Assembly: GCF_937926365.1 (NCBI RefSeq)
Contig: NZ_CALAOH010000053.1
Location: 17,352 to 81,351 of the forward strand
Reading direction: 5' to 3'
Length of the DNA stretch: 64,000 nucleotides
Source: an uncultured Azohydromonas sp.
Lineage (GTDB): Bacteria; Pseudomonadota; Gammaproteobacteria; Burkholderiales; Burkholderiaceae_C
Part shown: positions 42,950 to 53,085 of the stretch, in pieces
Layout: the number at the start of each line of letters is the position of its first letter
Numbering within the stretch: position 1 is the stretch's first letter
Translations under genes and position numbers: made by a program
Notes under the pieces: model-generated
The model's database searches: none
What the model was told of the DNA's origin: nothing
What the model saw: the letters and a program-made list of their open reading frames with translations, nothing else

Positions 42950-44392
42950 TCAGGCGCGTTGCGCGGGGCTCACCTTGAGCTGGGCGCCGCCGCGGAAGGT
43001 TTCCAGCTCGTCGGCCGAGGCCTTGATGAAGAAGCTCGACAGGTACATCAGCAGCCCGCCGAGGAACACCACGCCGCCGGCCAGGCGCACCCAGTAGAAG
43101 GTGGCGAGCTGGTCCTGCGTGGCCATGAAGGGCATGGCACCGCTCTCGGGCAGGCGCTGCAGCCACACCTGCAGGATGCCCGCGCCGGTGAGGGCCAGCA
43201 CCATCACGCCCATGCCGATGCTCATGGTCCAGAAGCTCCACATCTCCACCGACTGCGCGCGGCGCGGGTTGGCCTCGCGGCCGCGCAGGATGGGCATGGC
43301 GTAGCTGATGATCGCGATCACCACCAGCACGTAGGCGCCGTAGAACGCCAGGTGGCCGTGGGCCGCCGTGACCTGCGTGCCGTGCGTGTAGTAGTTCACC
43401 GGCGACAGCGTGTGGATGAAGCCCCACAGGCCCGCGCCCAGGAAGCCCATCACCGCGGTGCCCACGGCCCACAGCACGGCGGCCTGGTTCGGGTGCTCGC
43501 GGCGGCGGCGCTGCACCATGTTGAAGGCGAAGACCGCCATCATGAAGAACGGGATCGGTTCCATCGCCGAGAACACGCTGCCGATCACCTTCCAGTAGCC
43601 AGGCAGGCCGATGAAGTAGAAGTGGTGGCCGGTGCCCAGGATGCCCGTCATCAGCGCGAAGGCGATGATGACGTAGAGCCACTTGTCGATGACCTCGCGG
43701 TCCACGCCCGTGGTCTTGACCAGCACGAAGGCCAGCAGCGCGCCCATGATGAGCTCCCACACGCCCTCGACCCACAGGTGCACCACGAACCACCAGTACA
43801 TCTTGTCGCGCACCAGGTTGTGCGGGTTCACGAAGCTGAAGAGGAACAGCAGCGCCAGGCCCCACAGGCCCATCATCAGCACCAGGCCCACGCTGGTCTT
43901 GCGGCCCTTGAGCATGGTCATGCTCAGGTTGAGCAGGAAACCAAGTGCCACCACCACGATGCCCAGCTTGGTCGGCAGCGGCTGCTCCAGGAACTCGCGC
44001 CCCATGGTCTGCAGCAGGTCGTTGCCCGTGAGCTCGGCGAGCTTGGCGTAAGGCACCGCGAGGTAGCCCACGATGGTCAGCGCGCCGGCGGTCAGGAAGA
44101 TCCAGAACAGCGCGATGGCCAGCTTCGGGCTCCACAGCTCGGTCTCGGTCTCCTCGGGCACGATGTAGTAGGCCGCGCCCATGAAGCCGAACAGCAGCCA
44201 CACGATCAGCAGGTTCGTGTGGACCATGCGGGCCTGGTTGAAGGGGATGTAGGGGAAGAGGAAGTCCCCCACGAGGTACTGCAGGCCCAGGCTCAGGCCG
44301 AACAGGATCTGGCCGGCGAACAGCGCCAGGGCAGCGATGAAATACAGCTTCGCGACGGCCTGCGACTTGTACTTGAGTGCGATGGGTTTCAT
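42950..44392 (-). CDS. norB: Nitric oxide reductase catalytic subunit NorB
   Basis: 480 residues with 12 hydrophobic helices, the single-chain size of cytochrome-c-dependent NO reductase subunit B (quinol-type qNorB is ~760). The heme/FeB His and Glu region reads WWFVVHLWVEGVWELI, and the next His pair is in GTGHHFYFIGLPGYWKVIG. It reduces two NO to N2O in the inner membrane. It is four bases downstream of norC. Confidence 0.97.
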   Translation of the reverse strand: MKPIALKYKSQAVAKLYFIAALALFAGQILFGLSLGLQYLVGDFLFPYIPFNQARMVHTNLLIVWLLFGFMGAAYYIVPEETETELWSPKLAIALFWIFLTAGALTIVGYLAVPYAKLAELTGNDLLQTMGREFLEQPLPTKLGIVVVALGFLLNLSMTMLKGRKTSVGLVLMMGLWGLALLFLFSFVNPHNLVRDKMYWWFVVHLWVEGVWELIMGALLAFVLVKTTGVDREVIDKWLYVIIAFALMTGILGTGHHFYFIGLPGYWKVIGSVFSAMEPIPFFMMAVFAFNMVQRRRREHPNQAAVLWAVGTAVMGFLGAGLWGFIHTLSPVNYYTHGTQVTAAHGHLAFYGAYVLVVIAIISYAMPILRGREANPRRAQSVEMWSFWTMSIGMGVMVLALTGAGILQVWLQRLPESGAMPFMATQDQLATFYWVRLAGGVVFLGGLLMYLSSFFIKASADELETFRGGAQLKVSPAQRA

Positions 44393-44396
44393 GGTG

Positions 44397-44831
44397 TCAG
44401 CCCTCGATGTTCGGCGGCCACTTCTCGGTATTGATCTGGCCGGTCCACTTCAGGAACTCCACCAGGTCGTCAAGCTGCTGCTCGCTCAGGTTGAACTGCG
44501 GCATCTGGCGCCGGCCCGGCGCGCCGCTGGGCTGCGCCTTCATCCATGCCTTGATGAACTCGCCGCCGCGGCGCTGGTGCACGTTGCCCAGCTCGGGCGC
44601 GAAGTACGCGCCTTCGCCCAGCAGCGTATGGCAGCCGATGCAGTTGCGCGTCTCCCAGATCGCCTTGCCGCGCTCCACCGCGGGCGTGATCTGCGCCGCA
44701 TTGGAGCGGTGCGGTATCTGCCGCTCGGCATCCAGGATCAGGCCGGTGAACAGCAGCGCGAAGAACACGCTGCCGCCCCAGAAAATGTTGCGGGCCTTCT
44801 GCTTGGTGAACCCGCCGCTGCTCTGGCTCAT
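44397..44831 (-). CDS. norC: Nitric oxide reductase cytochrome c subunit NorC
   Basis: 144 residues: one N-terminal anchor helix (~14-33: NIFWGGSVFFALLFTGLILD) and a periplasmic c-type heme domain with C64-I-G-C67-H68. An axial Met is in GRRQMPQFN. It hands electrons to NorB. A Dnr-type site with a TAGGCT -10 at exactly class-II spacing lies upstream, so norC heads the nor operon. Confidence 0.96.
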   Translation of the reverse strand: MSQSSGGFTKQKARNIFWGGSVFFALLFTGLILDAERQIPHRSNAAQITPAVERGKAIWETRNCIGCHTLLGEGAYFAPELGNVHQRRGGEFIKAWMKAQPSGAPGRRQMPQFNLSEQQLDDLVEFLKWTGQINTEKWPPNIEG

Positions 44832-44897
44832 GAGGGAGCCCTCCTAGGTTTGACTTGCGACAGGTACTCAGCCTAGTGATTCAGTCAGGAATTTCCT

Positions 44898-44911
44898 TGA
44901 ACCCGTTCAAG
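44898..44911 (-). promoter_or_regulatory. Dnr-type site driving norC
   Basis: TTGA-ACCCGT-TCAA, with outer CC and GG arms (CCTTGAAC..GTTCAAGG). Its centre is 44904.5; at -41.5 the start would be 44863 and the -10 (44870-44875) reads TAGGCT on the minus strand, a fair match to TATAAT. This supports class-II activation of norC. Confidence 0.8.
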
Positions 44912-44949
44912 GATCAACCAACGCCCGTCGACACGCTTTGCCAAGCGTG

Positions 44950-44987
44950 AAAAGAAAACGGGCCGGTGCACGAACGAGCACCGGCCC
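44950..44987 (-). terminator. Rho-independent terminator of the candidate sRNA
   Basis: On the minus strand a perfect 10-bp stem (44987-44978 with 44969-44960, GGGCCGGTGC type) with an 8-base loop, followed by GTTTTCTTTT. It lies upstream of the norC Dnr site, so it would stop the short transcript before norC. Oriented only for the minus strand. Confidence 0.9.
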
Positions 44988-45120
44988 AAAACACATCCGT
45001 GGCAATGGAAACAAAAGGGTGGATGCACACGGAGAGGAGGACAACAGAAAAAAACGGGGGATGTCAGTGGCGGCACCTCCTTGGGTGGTTGAGTCAACAA
45101 CGGCGTTTCGCGATTGCCTG
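44950..45120 (-). ncRNA. Candidate Dnr-controlled small RNA
   Basis: Start and end are inferred. On the minus strand a TTGA-N6-TCAA site at 45154-45167 is followed at the right distance by TACGAT (45132-45127) as a -10. A strong terminator (44950-44987) ends the unit, giving a ~170-base transcript. Inside are an AAGGAGG at 45082-45076 with no ATG/GTG/TTG start at useful spacing after it, and a CU-rich stretch that includes TCCTCCTCTCC, complementary to ribosome sites. Longer frames through it run past the terminator, so they are not good genes. FNR/Dnr-driven sRNAs (for example FnrS, AniS) are known in other bacteria; no sequence relation is claimed. Confidence 0.55.
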
Positions 45121-45153
45121 AGTGGCATCGTAGGTCTTTGGCGGCATATTTCC

Positions 45154-45167
45154 TTGAACGGGTTCAA
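45154..45167 (-). promoter_or_regulatory. Second Dnr-type site, facing the candidate sRNA
   Basis: TTGA-ACGGGT-TCAA, a perfect box with the same CCTTGAAC..GTTCAAG form as the norC site. A TACGAT -10 is positioned on the minus strand; the plus strand shows no comparable -10 at class-II distance before the phzF-like gene at 45318, so the leftward direction is preferred. The 486-base gap 44832-45317 holds these sites, the norC promoter and the candidate sRNA. Confidence 0.7.
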
Positions 45168-45317
45168 GACTGGCGCGTCTGCCCGCAAAAGCGTCTGTAA
45201 CGGTCGGATTGGCAGGTCACTGCATCTGTCGCGCCGCCACGGCGCCGCCTAGCATCCGACCCATGGCCGCCGGCCGCGCCGGCGGGGACCATCAACCTTG
45301 AGATTTCAAAAAACCCC

Positions 45318-46199
45318 ATGCGCAGCACGCTTTTCAAGCAGGTCGATGTCTTCACGCAGCAGCCGTTCCTGGGCAATCCGGTCGCGGTGATCCTGCAGGC
45401 CGAGGGTTTGAGCGACGAGGAGATGCAACGCATCGCGCGCTGGACCAACCTGTCGGAAACCACCTTCGTGCTGCCCGCCACGCAGCCCGGGGCCGACTAC
45501 CGGCTGCGCATCTTCACGCCCGGCGGCGAGTTGCCTTTCGCGGGGCATCCCACCATCGGCAGCGCGCATGCGCTGCTGGAAAACGGCACGGTGGCCGCGC
45601 GCGACGGCGCGCTGGTGCAGGAATGCGCCGCCGGGCTGGTGCGGCTGCAACTGGAGCCGGGCGAGGGCGGCGCGCCCTGGATCGCCTTCGAGCTGCCGCA
45701 GCCCAAGGTGACGCCGCTGGACGAGGCCCACGTGGCGGAGCTGGAGTCCATCCTGGGCCAGCGCGTGCGGCGTGGCGAGGCGGCGCCGCGGCTGATCGAC
45801 GTGGGCGCGCGCTGGGTCGTGGCGCAGCTGGAGGACGCGCAGGCCGTGCTGGCGTGCCGCCCCGACTTCGCGCGCATGAAGCGCCAGGAGCTGCAGGACC
45901 ACGCCACCGGCGTGACCATCTTCGGCGAGCACGCGGCCGGCGCCGCGGCGCGCATCGAGGTGCGCTCCTTCGCGCCGGCCTGCGGTATCGAGGAGGACCC
46001 GGTGTGCGGCAGTGGCAACGGCTGCGTGGGGGTGTTCATCCGCGACTCGGGGCAGGCGCCGCGCATCGGGCGCGACTACGTGGCGGCGCAGGGCGCGCTG
46101 CTGGGCCGCGCCGGGCGGGTGCGCGTGGGCATGGAGACGCAGCGCATCCGCGTCGCCGGGCAGGCCGTCACCTGCATCGACGGGCGCATGGCGCTCTGA
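45318..46199 (+). CDS. PhzF-family isomerase
   Basis: 293 residues. The catalytic Glu is in NLSETTFVLP (~45-50), the substrate-binding loops are FAGHPTIGSAHALLENG and, in the second half, EEDPVCGSGNGCVGVF. The family has a diaminopimelate-epimerase fold and covers the phenazine isomerase PhzF and many relatives of unknown substrate. There are no other phz genes, so phenazine synthesis is not implied. It is oriented away from norC. Confidence 0.88.
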   Translation: MRSTLFKQVDVFTQQPFLGNPVAVILQAEGLSDEEMQRIARWTNLSETTFVLPATQPGADYRLRIFTPGGELPFAGHPTIGSAHALLENGTVAARDGALVQECAAGLVRLQLEPGEGGAPWIAFELPQPKVTPLDEAHVAELESILGQRVRRGEAAPRLIDVGARWVVAQLEDAQAVLACRPDFARMKRQELQDHATGVTIFGEHAAGAAARIEVRSFAPACGIEEDPVCGSGNGCVGVFIRDSGQAPRIGRDYVAAQGALLGRAGRVRVGMETQRIRVAGQAVTCIDGRMAL

Positions 46200-46260
46200 A
46201 GCCCGCCGAGGCGGGGAACGGCGCTTGCCACGCATGTCCCAGGCTTTTGAGGAGCGCGCC

Positions 46261-46359
46261 ATGAATCCCGATCGCCCGCAAGCCACCGTGCCGGACTCCC
46301 CCATGGAGCAGCCGGAAAAGCTGCCTCCCACGCCGGGCCCCACGGTGCCCAAGGTCTGA
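46261..46359 (+). CDS. Small proline-rich protein (32 aa)
   Basis: An ATG at 46261 preceded by GAGGAG at a good distance opens a 32-residue frame rich in Pro (PEKLPPTPGPTVPKV at the end). No hydrophobic segment. It is 61 bases after the PhzF-like gene and is too short to be judged by coding statistics by eye. It may be a real small protein. Confidence 0.45.
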   Translation: MNPDRPQATVPDSPMEQPEKLPPTPGPTVPKV

Positions 46360-46510
46360 GCGGCCAGACCACCTGGGAAATTTTCGAGCCCATTCCATCC
46401 CCTGGCGGCACGAGCGTTGCCGGCCCCGGGTGTCCGATCCGTTGCCGTGCAAGTCCAGCGATCGCACGGCGGCGTGTCCGGGTGCGCACCCGCCAGCGGA
46501 GGACAGCGCC

Positions 46511-46753
46511 ATGGGGAGAACCCGAGACAACGCCGTTCAGGCCATCCAGCGCGCGGCCCAGCCGCTGGGTGCGGGGACGCTCCACGGAGGCTTCCGCGCC
46601 GCAGGCGCTGGGCGGCTTCGGGCGCTTCCCGCGCTGGCCGACCAGTTCGATGCCGTGGTGCACCTGGACCAGACCCGCGCGCTGCGGCCGCTGGAGCACG
46701 AGCATCCCTGGGAGCACACCGAGGAGCCGGGAACCTATCCCAGCGGGCTGTGA
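46511..46753 (+). CDS. Small hypothetical protein (80 aa)
   Basis: ATG 46511, with GGAGG about seven bases upstream, opens 80 codons: MGRTRDNAVQAIQRAAQPLG near the start and a His/Glu/Pro-rich end (EHEHPWEHTEEPG). An N-terminal extension to 46430 is in frame but has no ribosome site. No family recognised. Position after two other small frames suggests a cluster of small unknown genes, or chance. Confidence 0.45.
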   Translation: MGRTRDNAVQAIQRAAQPLGAGTLHGGFRAAGAGRLRALPALADQFDAVVHLDQTRALRPLEHEHPWEHTEEPGTYPSGL

Positions 46754-46838
46754 GCGGCGGATGGCGCATCGCGCCGCGGCAGCCCACGCGATGCGCCGTC
46801 CCCCCTATGCCTTCCGGTCGTCCCCGGAGGCCTCGTTC

Positions 46839-48011
46839 CTAATGCAGCGGCGCCCCGCCGCGCGTTTCCGGCGAGTCCAGCGCCGGCTGCCAGGGCCGTG
46901 CCTGGGTAGACGCCTGCGGCGCGCGGCCGGCGCCCGGCGGGTGCGCCGCCTCAGCCTCCGGCGCGTCCCGATGCCATCCCATGACGCGGCCGACGCCCTG
47001 GCCCAGTCCCTCGTTGCACATGGCCCGTGCCGCCAGGCCCAGCCCGGCGGTGCCGGCCAGCAGGCCGGGCATGCCGCGCCGCGACGCGCCGTACAGCGCC
47101 AGCAGCATGCCGCCGGCCAAGACCAGCAGCCGCGGCCCCGGCGCCCAGTGCGCCTGCCTCAACTCGGCACGCGGGCCGCTGCGCGGCACGCCACCTTGCA
47201 GCGCCGGCACCCGGGCGGCGGCGTCGTGCGGCTCCAGCGCATCGCGCACCTCGCGCACGCCGTGCACCGAGCCCACGCACCGCAGCAGGGGCGCCCGCTC
47301 GCTTGCCAGCACCGGGCCGCCGACGGTGACGCAGCCCTCGGCCGCGGTCACCCAGATGGCATGCGGATGCGACACCACGCGGCCCAGCGCGGCGCGCACG
47401 CGCTGCGTGAGCACCGCGTCGTCCGCCACGCCGCGCCGCACCAGACGCGTCGCCTGGGCGGCCACGCCCTTGGCGCGATGGCCCAGGTCGCGCAGGGCCA
47501 CGTCGGCAAAGCCGGTGGCCGAGCGGCCCAGATGCAGCGCCTGGTCGCGCGCCAGCGCCAGGCGACGGCGCCGCTGCCGGGGATCGAGCAAGAACATCGC
47601 CGCCGCCCCGAGTGCCACGCCGACGGCGATGCCGCTGGCTGCGGTCAGCACCGAGGCCTCGGTGCCGGGACGCCAGCGCGCCGGCTCCCGCTGCGCGCGC
47701 GCCGCCCATGCCTCGCGCCCCGCGCGGGCCAGGGATTCGGCCCGGCGCAGGAGCCGCCAGCCGGCGGCCCGTCCTTCCTCGGCCAAGGCCTCGCTGCGGT
47801 GCAGGAATTGCCGGCTGGCGGCTCGTCCCTCATCGGCCAGGTCTTGCAGGCGGTCCGAGAACCGATAGCCCACGCGCTCCATGGCTTCGGCTGCCCCGCC
47901 GGCCCGGTGGCGCAGCCGCGCCCTGCGCCGAGTGCCCTGATCGGGATCCGTGAGGTACATCGCCGCGGCTCCAGCGACGAGTGCGCCAAGCGCTGTCCAT
48001 ACCTGCTTCAT
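46839..48011 (-). CDS. Membrane-anchored BON-domain protein, unknown function
   Basis: 390 residues from the ATG at 48009-48011 (AAGGAG upstream). It contains two copies of the same motif: a short Gly/Ala-rich helix followed by a D-P then a basic run, as GALVAGAAAMYLTDPDQGTR at ~8-27 and GVALGAAAMFLLDPRQRRR at ~131-149. Between them is a coiled, Arg/Ala-rich stretch. A BON-like domain (~205-270: VTVGGPVLASERAPLLRCVG) and another hydrophobic segment (~298-340) follow. BON domains bind phospholipid or other envelope parts. Related to YtxH/BON-type envelope stress proteins, but no function is known. Confidence 0.65.
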   Translation of the reverse strand: MKQVWTALGALVAGAAAMYLTDPDQGTRRRARLRHRAGGAAEAMERVGYRFSDRLQDLADEGRAASRQFLHRSEALAEEGRAAGWRLLRRAESLARAGREAWAARAQREPARWRPGTEASVLTAASGIAVGVALGAAAMFLLDPRQRRRRLALARDQALHLGRSATGFADVALRDLGHRAKGVAAQATRLVRRGVADDAVLTQRVRAALGRVVSHPHAIWVTAAEGCVTVGGPVLASERAPLLRCVGSVHGVREVRDALEPHDAAARVPALQGGVPRSGPRAELRQAHWAPGPRLLVLAGGMLLALYGASRRGMPGLLAGTAGLGLAARAMCNEGLGQGVGRVMGWHRDAPEAEAAHPPGAGRAPQASTQARPWQPALDSPETRGGAPLH

Positions 48012-48397
48012 GTGCGTCTCCTTGCGGGTGCCGCTGCCGGCACGGCCCCTGCGCGGAACGTGCAACGCTCGTTCCCGGGCGGGCAGAAGCTCGGCCCCGG
48101 CGCCGAACGACCAGGCGTCCGGCTTGCCGGACCGTCGAAGGCGCCGCTGTCCGGGATACCGGACCGCGCGCGTCGTGCAGCGGCAATGGAAGCCCGGCCC
48201 ATCAAGCACTTGGCGAAATAGATGCTTCTGGCATCCGGTTTGCAATGGAAACGCGCTCGGCAGGAAGGGCCGATACAGGCCCGTCCCAACCCGATGCGGG
48301 GACTTTTCCCCGATGGCCGGCAATCAGGCATCCATGGCCGCGGCGTCAAGCCGGGTCAGTTCCTGTACCCCCTTTCCAATACTCAGGAGACGTTCCA
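48012..48397. other. Intergenic region, no gene seen
   Basis: About 386 bases between the BON-domain gene and a Bug-type receptor. I see no convincing open frame or RNA gene. It must contain the divergent promoters of both neighbours. A ribosome site for the receptor (AGGAGA) is at 48385-48390. Confidence 0.4.
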
Positions 48398-49366
48398 ATG
48401 AAAAAAGTGCTGTTCGCCACGCTGGCCCTGGCCGCCACTTCCGCCGCGCTGGCGGAGTACCCCGAGAAGCCCGTCACGATCATCGTGCCCTTCGCCGCGG
48501 GCGGCCCCACCGACAAGGTCGCGCGCGACCTGGCCGAGGCGCTGCGCGGGCCGCTGAAGGCCACGATCGTCATCGAGAACGTCGGCGGCGCCGGCGGCAC
48601 GCTGGGCGCGGCCAAGGTCGCCAAGGCCGCGCCGGACGGCTACACGCTGCTGCTGCACCACATCGGCATGGCGACCTCGCCGGCGCTGTACCGCAATCTG
48701 TCGTTCAAGCCCGTGGAGGACTTCGAGTACCTGGGCCTGATCAACGAGGTGCCGATGACCATCATCGGCAAGCCCGGGCTGCCGGCCAACAACTGGGCCG
48801 AGCTGCAGAAGTGGCTCAAGGACAACCAGGGCAAGGTGAATCTGGCCCACGCCGGCCTGGGTGCGGCCTCGCACCTGTGCGGGCTGCTGTTCCAGCAGAG
48901 CCTGAAGATGCAAATGACCACCGTGCCCTACAAGGGCACCGGCCCGGCCATGACCGACCTCATGGGCGGCCAGGTGGACGTCATGTGCGACCAGACCACC
49001 AACACCACGGCGCAGATCGCTTCGGGCAAGGTCAAGGCCTACGCCGTCACGACGCTCAAGCCGCTGAGCACCCCGGCGCTGGCCAAGCTGCCCACGCTGG
49101 ACGCCTCGGGCCTCAAGGGCTTCAACGTGAGCATCTGGCACGGCCTGTACGCGCCCAAGGGCACGCCCAAGGCGGTGACGGACAAGGTGAATGCCGCGCT
49201 GAAGACCGCGCTGAAGGACCCGGGCTTCATCAAGCGCGAGGAGGACCTGGGCGCCGTGGTGGTCACGGACGCGCGCGTCAACCCGGCCGAGCACAAGAAG
49301 TTCGTCTCCGACGAGATCGCCAAGTGGACGCCGGTCATCAAGGCCGCAGGGCAGTACGCGGACTGA
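48398..49366 (+). CDS. Bug/TctC-family solute-binding protein
   Basis: 322 residues from ATG 48398, with AGGAG about eight bases upstream. Signal peptide 1-19 (LAEYP), then the family start PVTIIVPFAAGGPTDKVARD and, later, LMGGQVDVMCDQTTNTTAQI and GLYAPKGTPKAVTDKVNAAL. Bug proteins are periplasmic receptors for organic acids, amides and others, very numerous in Burkholderiales, mostly orphaned from a TctAB pair. A repeat and terminator follow. Confidence 0.93.
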   Translation: MKKVLFATLALAATSAALAEYPEKPVTIIVPFAAGGPTDKVARDLAEALRGPLKATIVIENVGGAGGTLGAAKVAKAAPDGYTLLLHHIGMATSPALYRNLSFKPVEDFEYLGLINEVPMTIIGKPGLPANNWAELQKWLKDNQGKVNLAHAGLGAASHLCGLLFQQSLKMQMTTVPYKGTGPAMTDLMGGQVDVMCDQTTNTTAQIASGKVKAYAVTTLKPLSTPALAKLPTLDASGLKGFNVSIWHGLYAPKGTPKAVTDKVNAALKTALKDPGFIKREEDLGAVVVTDARVNPAEHKKFVSDEIAKWTPVIKAAGQYAD

Positions 49367-49399
49367 GTCGGTTCCTGCCCAACGCTGAAACATTTCTTC

Positions 49400-49480
49400 G
49401 TCATGCCCGCGCAGGCGGGCATCCACGCTGTCCGTGATGCCGCCTGGAGCTCGTGGACACCCACCTTCGCGGGTGTGACG
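49400..49480. repeat. Palindromic repeat element, copy 2
   Basis: Left arm GTCATGCCCGCGCAGGCGGG (49400-49419, continuing to 49426) is inverse to a right arm ending at 49480 in GGGTGTGACG. The outer sequence (GTCAT..CGC.GGCGGG) and layout are like copy 1 at 4540-4684, but the centre is shorter. It lies 33 bases after the Bug gene, next to a terminator. Confidence 0.75.
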
Positions 49481-49517
49481 GGATTTTCTTTGTCGGGATC
49501 AGGAACTGTTTGAGACG

Positions 49518-49541
49518 AAAGCCGCCCGCGGGCGGCTTTTT
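49518..49541. terminator. Bidirectional Rho-independent terminator
   Basis: AAA-GCCGCC-CGCG-GGCGGC-TTTTT (49518-49541): a GC stem extended by A/T pairs, with Ts on the + side and matching As on the other strand. Between the Bug gene and the convergent SBP gene, it can stop both. Confidence 0.85.
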
Positions 49542-50296
49542 CACGCGGCGTCGGCTTGGCCTGCCGGCGCCACCGAGGCGCCCTGGATGCCATGCCGCGC
49601 CAGCGCCCGGGCCACGAAGCCGCTGGCCTTCATCTCCTCGACGAAAGCCGCCAGCGCCTGCGCCGCCGCCGCGCCGCGGTGCTTGGGCACCCCCATCGCC
49701 TGGCGGATCACCATGAAGCGCCCGGCCAGCAGCCGCAGCCCGCCCAGGCGCGCCGCGTCGGCTTCGAGCTGCTGCTTCACACCGGCGGCCACGTCCGCCC
49801 GATCACCCAGCGCCATGAAGGTGTGCACCACCGTGGGCGAGGTCGGCGAGCGCTCGATACGCGCGTGTTGCAGTTCCCGCGTCAGGAACAGGTCGTAGGC
49901 GCTGCCCTTGCCGACCACCACCACGTGGCCCTTGCGGTCCACCTCCTCGTTGGCACGGATGGGCGAGCGCTCGCGCACCAGGTAGCAGCCCTCGATCAGC
50001 ACGTAGGGGCCGGTGAAGGCGATGTCCGCGCCGCGCAGCGGGTCGATGGCGAAGAAGCCGACATCGGCGCGCTCCTGCGCCACCACCTCCACCGACTTGC
50101 CGGCGGCGTCCACCACCACCAGCTCCAATTCCACGCCCAGGCGCCGGGCCAGTTCGGTGGCGAGGTCCACGGAAACGCCCTTGGCGGCGCCGGTGGCCGC
50201 GTCCTGGCCGGCCAGGATGGGGTTGCCCAGGTTGATGGAGGCGCGCAGCCGGCCGGTGGGCACGAAGGCGGTGACGAGGTCCTGGTCGAAATTCAT
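49541..50296 (-). CDS. SBP_bac_3-type protein without a signal peptide
   Basis: 251 residues. The fold reads as the type-3 periplasmic binding family (LRASINLGNPILAGQDAATG near the start, GKSVEVVAQERADVGFFAID, FTGPYVLIEGCYLVRERSPI). Polar ABC receptors of this family normally have a signal peptide; here the chain begins directly MNFDQDLVTAFVPTGRLRAS, with no hydrophobic export signal and no good upstream start. It may act in the cytoplasm, for example as a sensor, or be misassigned at the start. It is 22 bases downstream of the aconitase and in the same direction. Confidence 0.75.
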   Translation of the reverse strand: MNFDQDLVTAFVPTGRLRASINLGNPILAGQDAATGAAKGVSVDLATELARRLGVELELVVVDAAGKSVEVVAQERADVGFFAIDPLRGADIAFTGPYVLIEGCYLVRERSPIRANEEVDRKGHVVVVGKGSAYDLFLTRELQHARIERSPTSPTVVHTFMALGDRADVAAGVKQQLEADAARLGGLRLLAGRFMVIRQAMGVPKHRGAAAAQALAAFVEEMKASGFVARALARHGIQGASVAPAGQADAA

Positions 50297-50318
50297 GGCG
50301 TGGCTTCTCTGTCGTGGC

Positions 50319-52988
<2,670 letters not shown>

Positions 52989-53020
52989 ACGGGGTTCGCG
53001 AAGTTCTTGAACCCCATTGA

Positions 53021-53054
53021 CCCGTTCGTCCTGAGGTATCGAAGGATGAACGGG
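53021..53054. repeat. Palindromic repeat of a second family
   Basis: CCCGTTCGTCCT (53021-53032) and AGGATGAACGGG (53043-53054) are inverse copies matching at 11 of 12 positions, spaced by ten bases. Short elements of this CGTTCGTCCTGA..TCGAAGGA type are scattered non-coding repeats in many GC-rich proteobacteria. It lies between the aconitase and the lactonase genes, in the 97-base gap. Confidence 0.7.
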
Positions 53055-53085
53055 TTGGAAGGCCCGGAAGCTTCATGAACCCGGG

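Noticed and set aside
44885..45188. Small minus-strand proteins (71 and 93 codons) upstream of norC
   Set aside because: Both frames run through the strong terminator at 44950-44987 and have no sensible start after the AAGGAGG; a non-coding RNA fits better.
44938..45252. Plus-strand 104-codon frame upstream of the PhzF-like gene
   Set aside because: No ribosome site at its start, no recognisable domain, and it crosses the regulatory sites.
45318..46199. Phenazine biosynthesis locus
   Set aside because: Only a PhzF-like gene is there; no phzA-E or phzG genes, and PhzF relatives are broad in function.
53004..53020. Dnr-type box near the aconitase start (TTGA..TTGA)
   Set aside because: Only one half-site is right; the other side is TTGACC, not TCAA.
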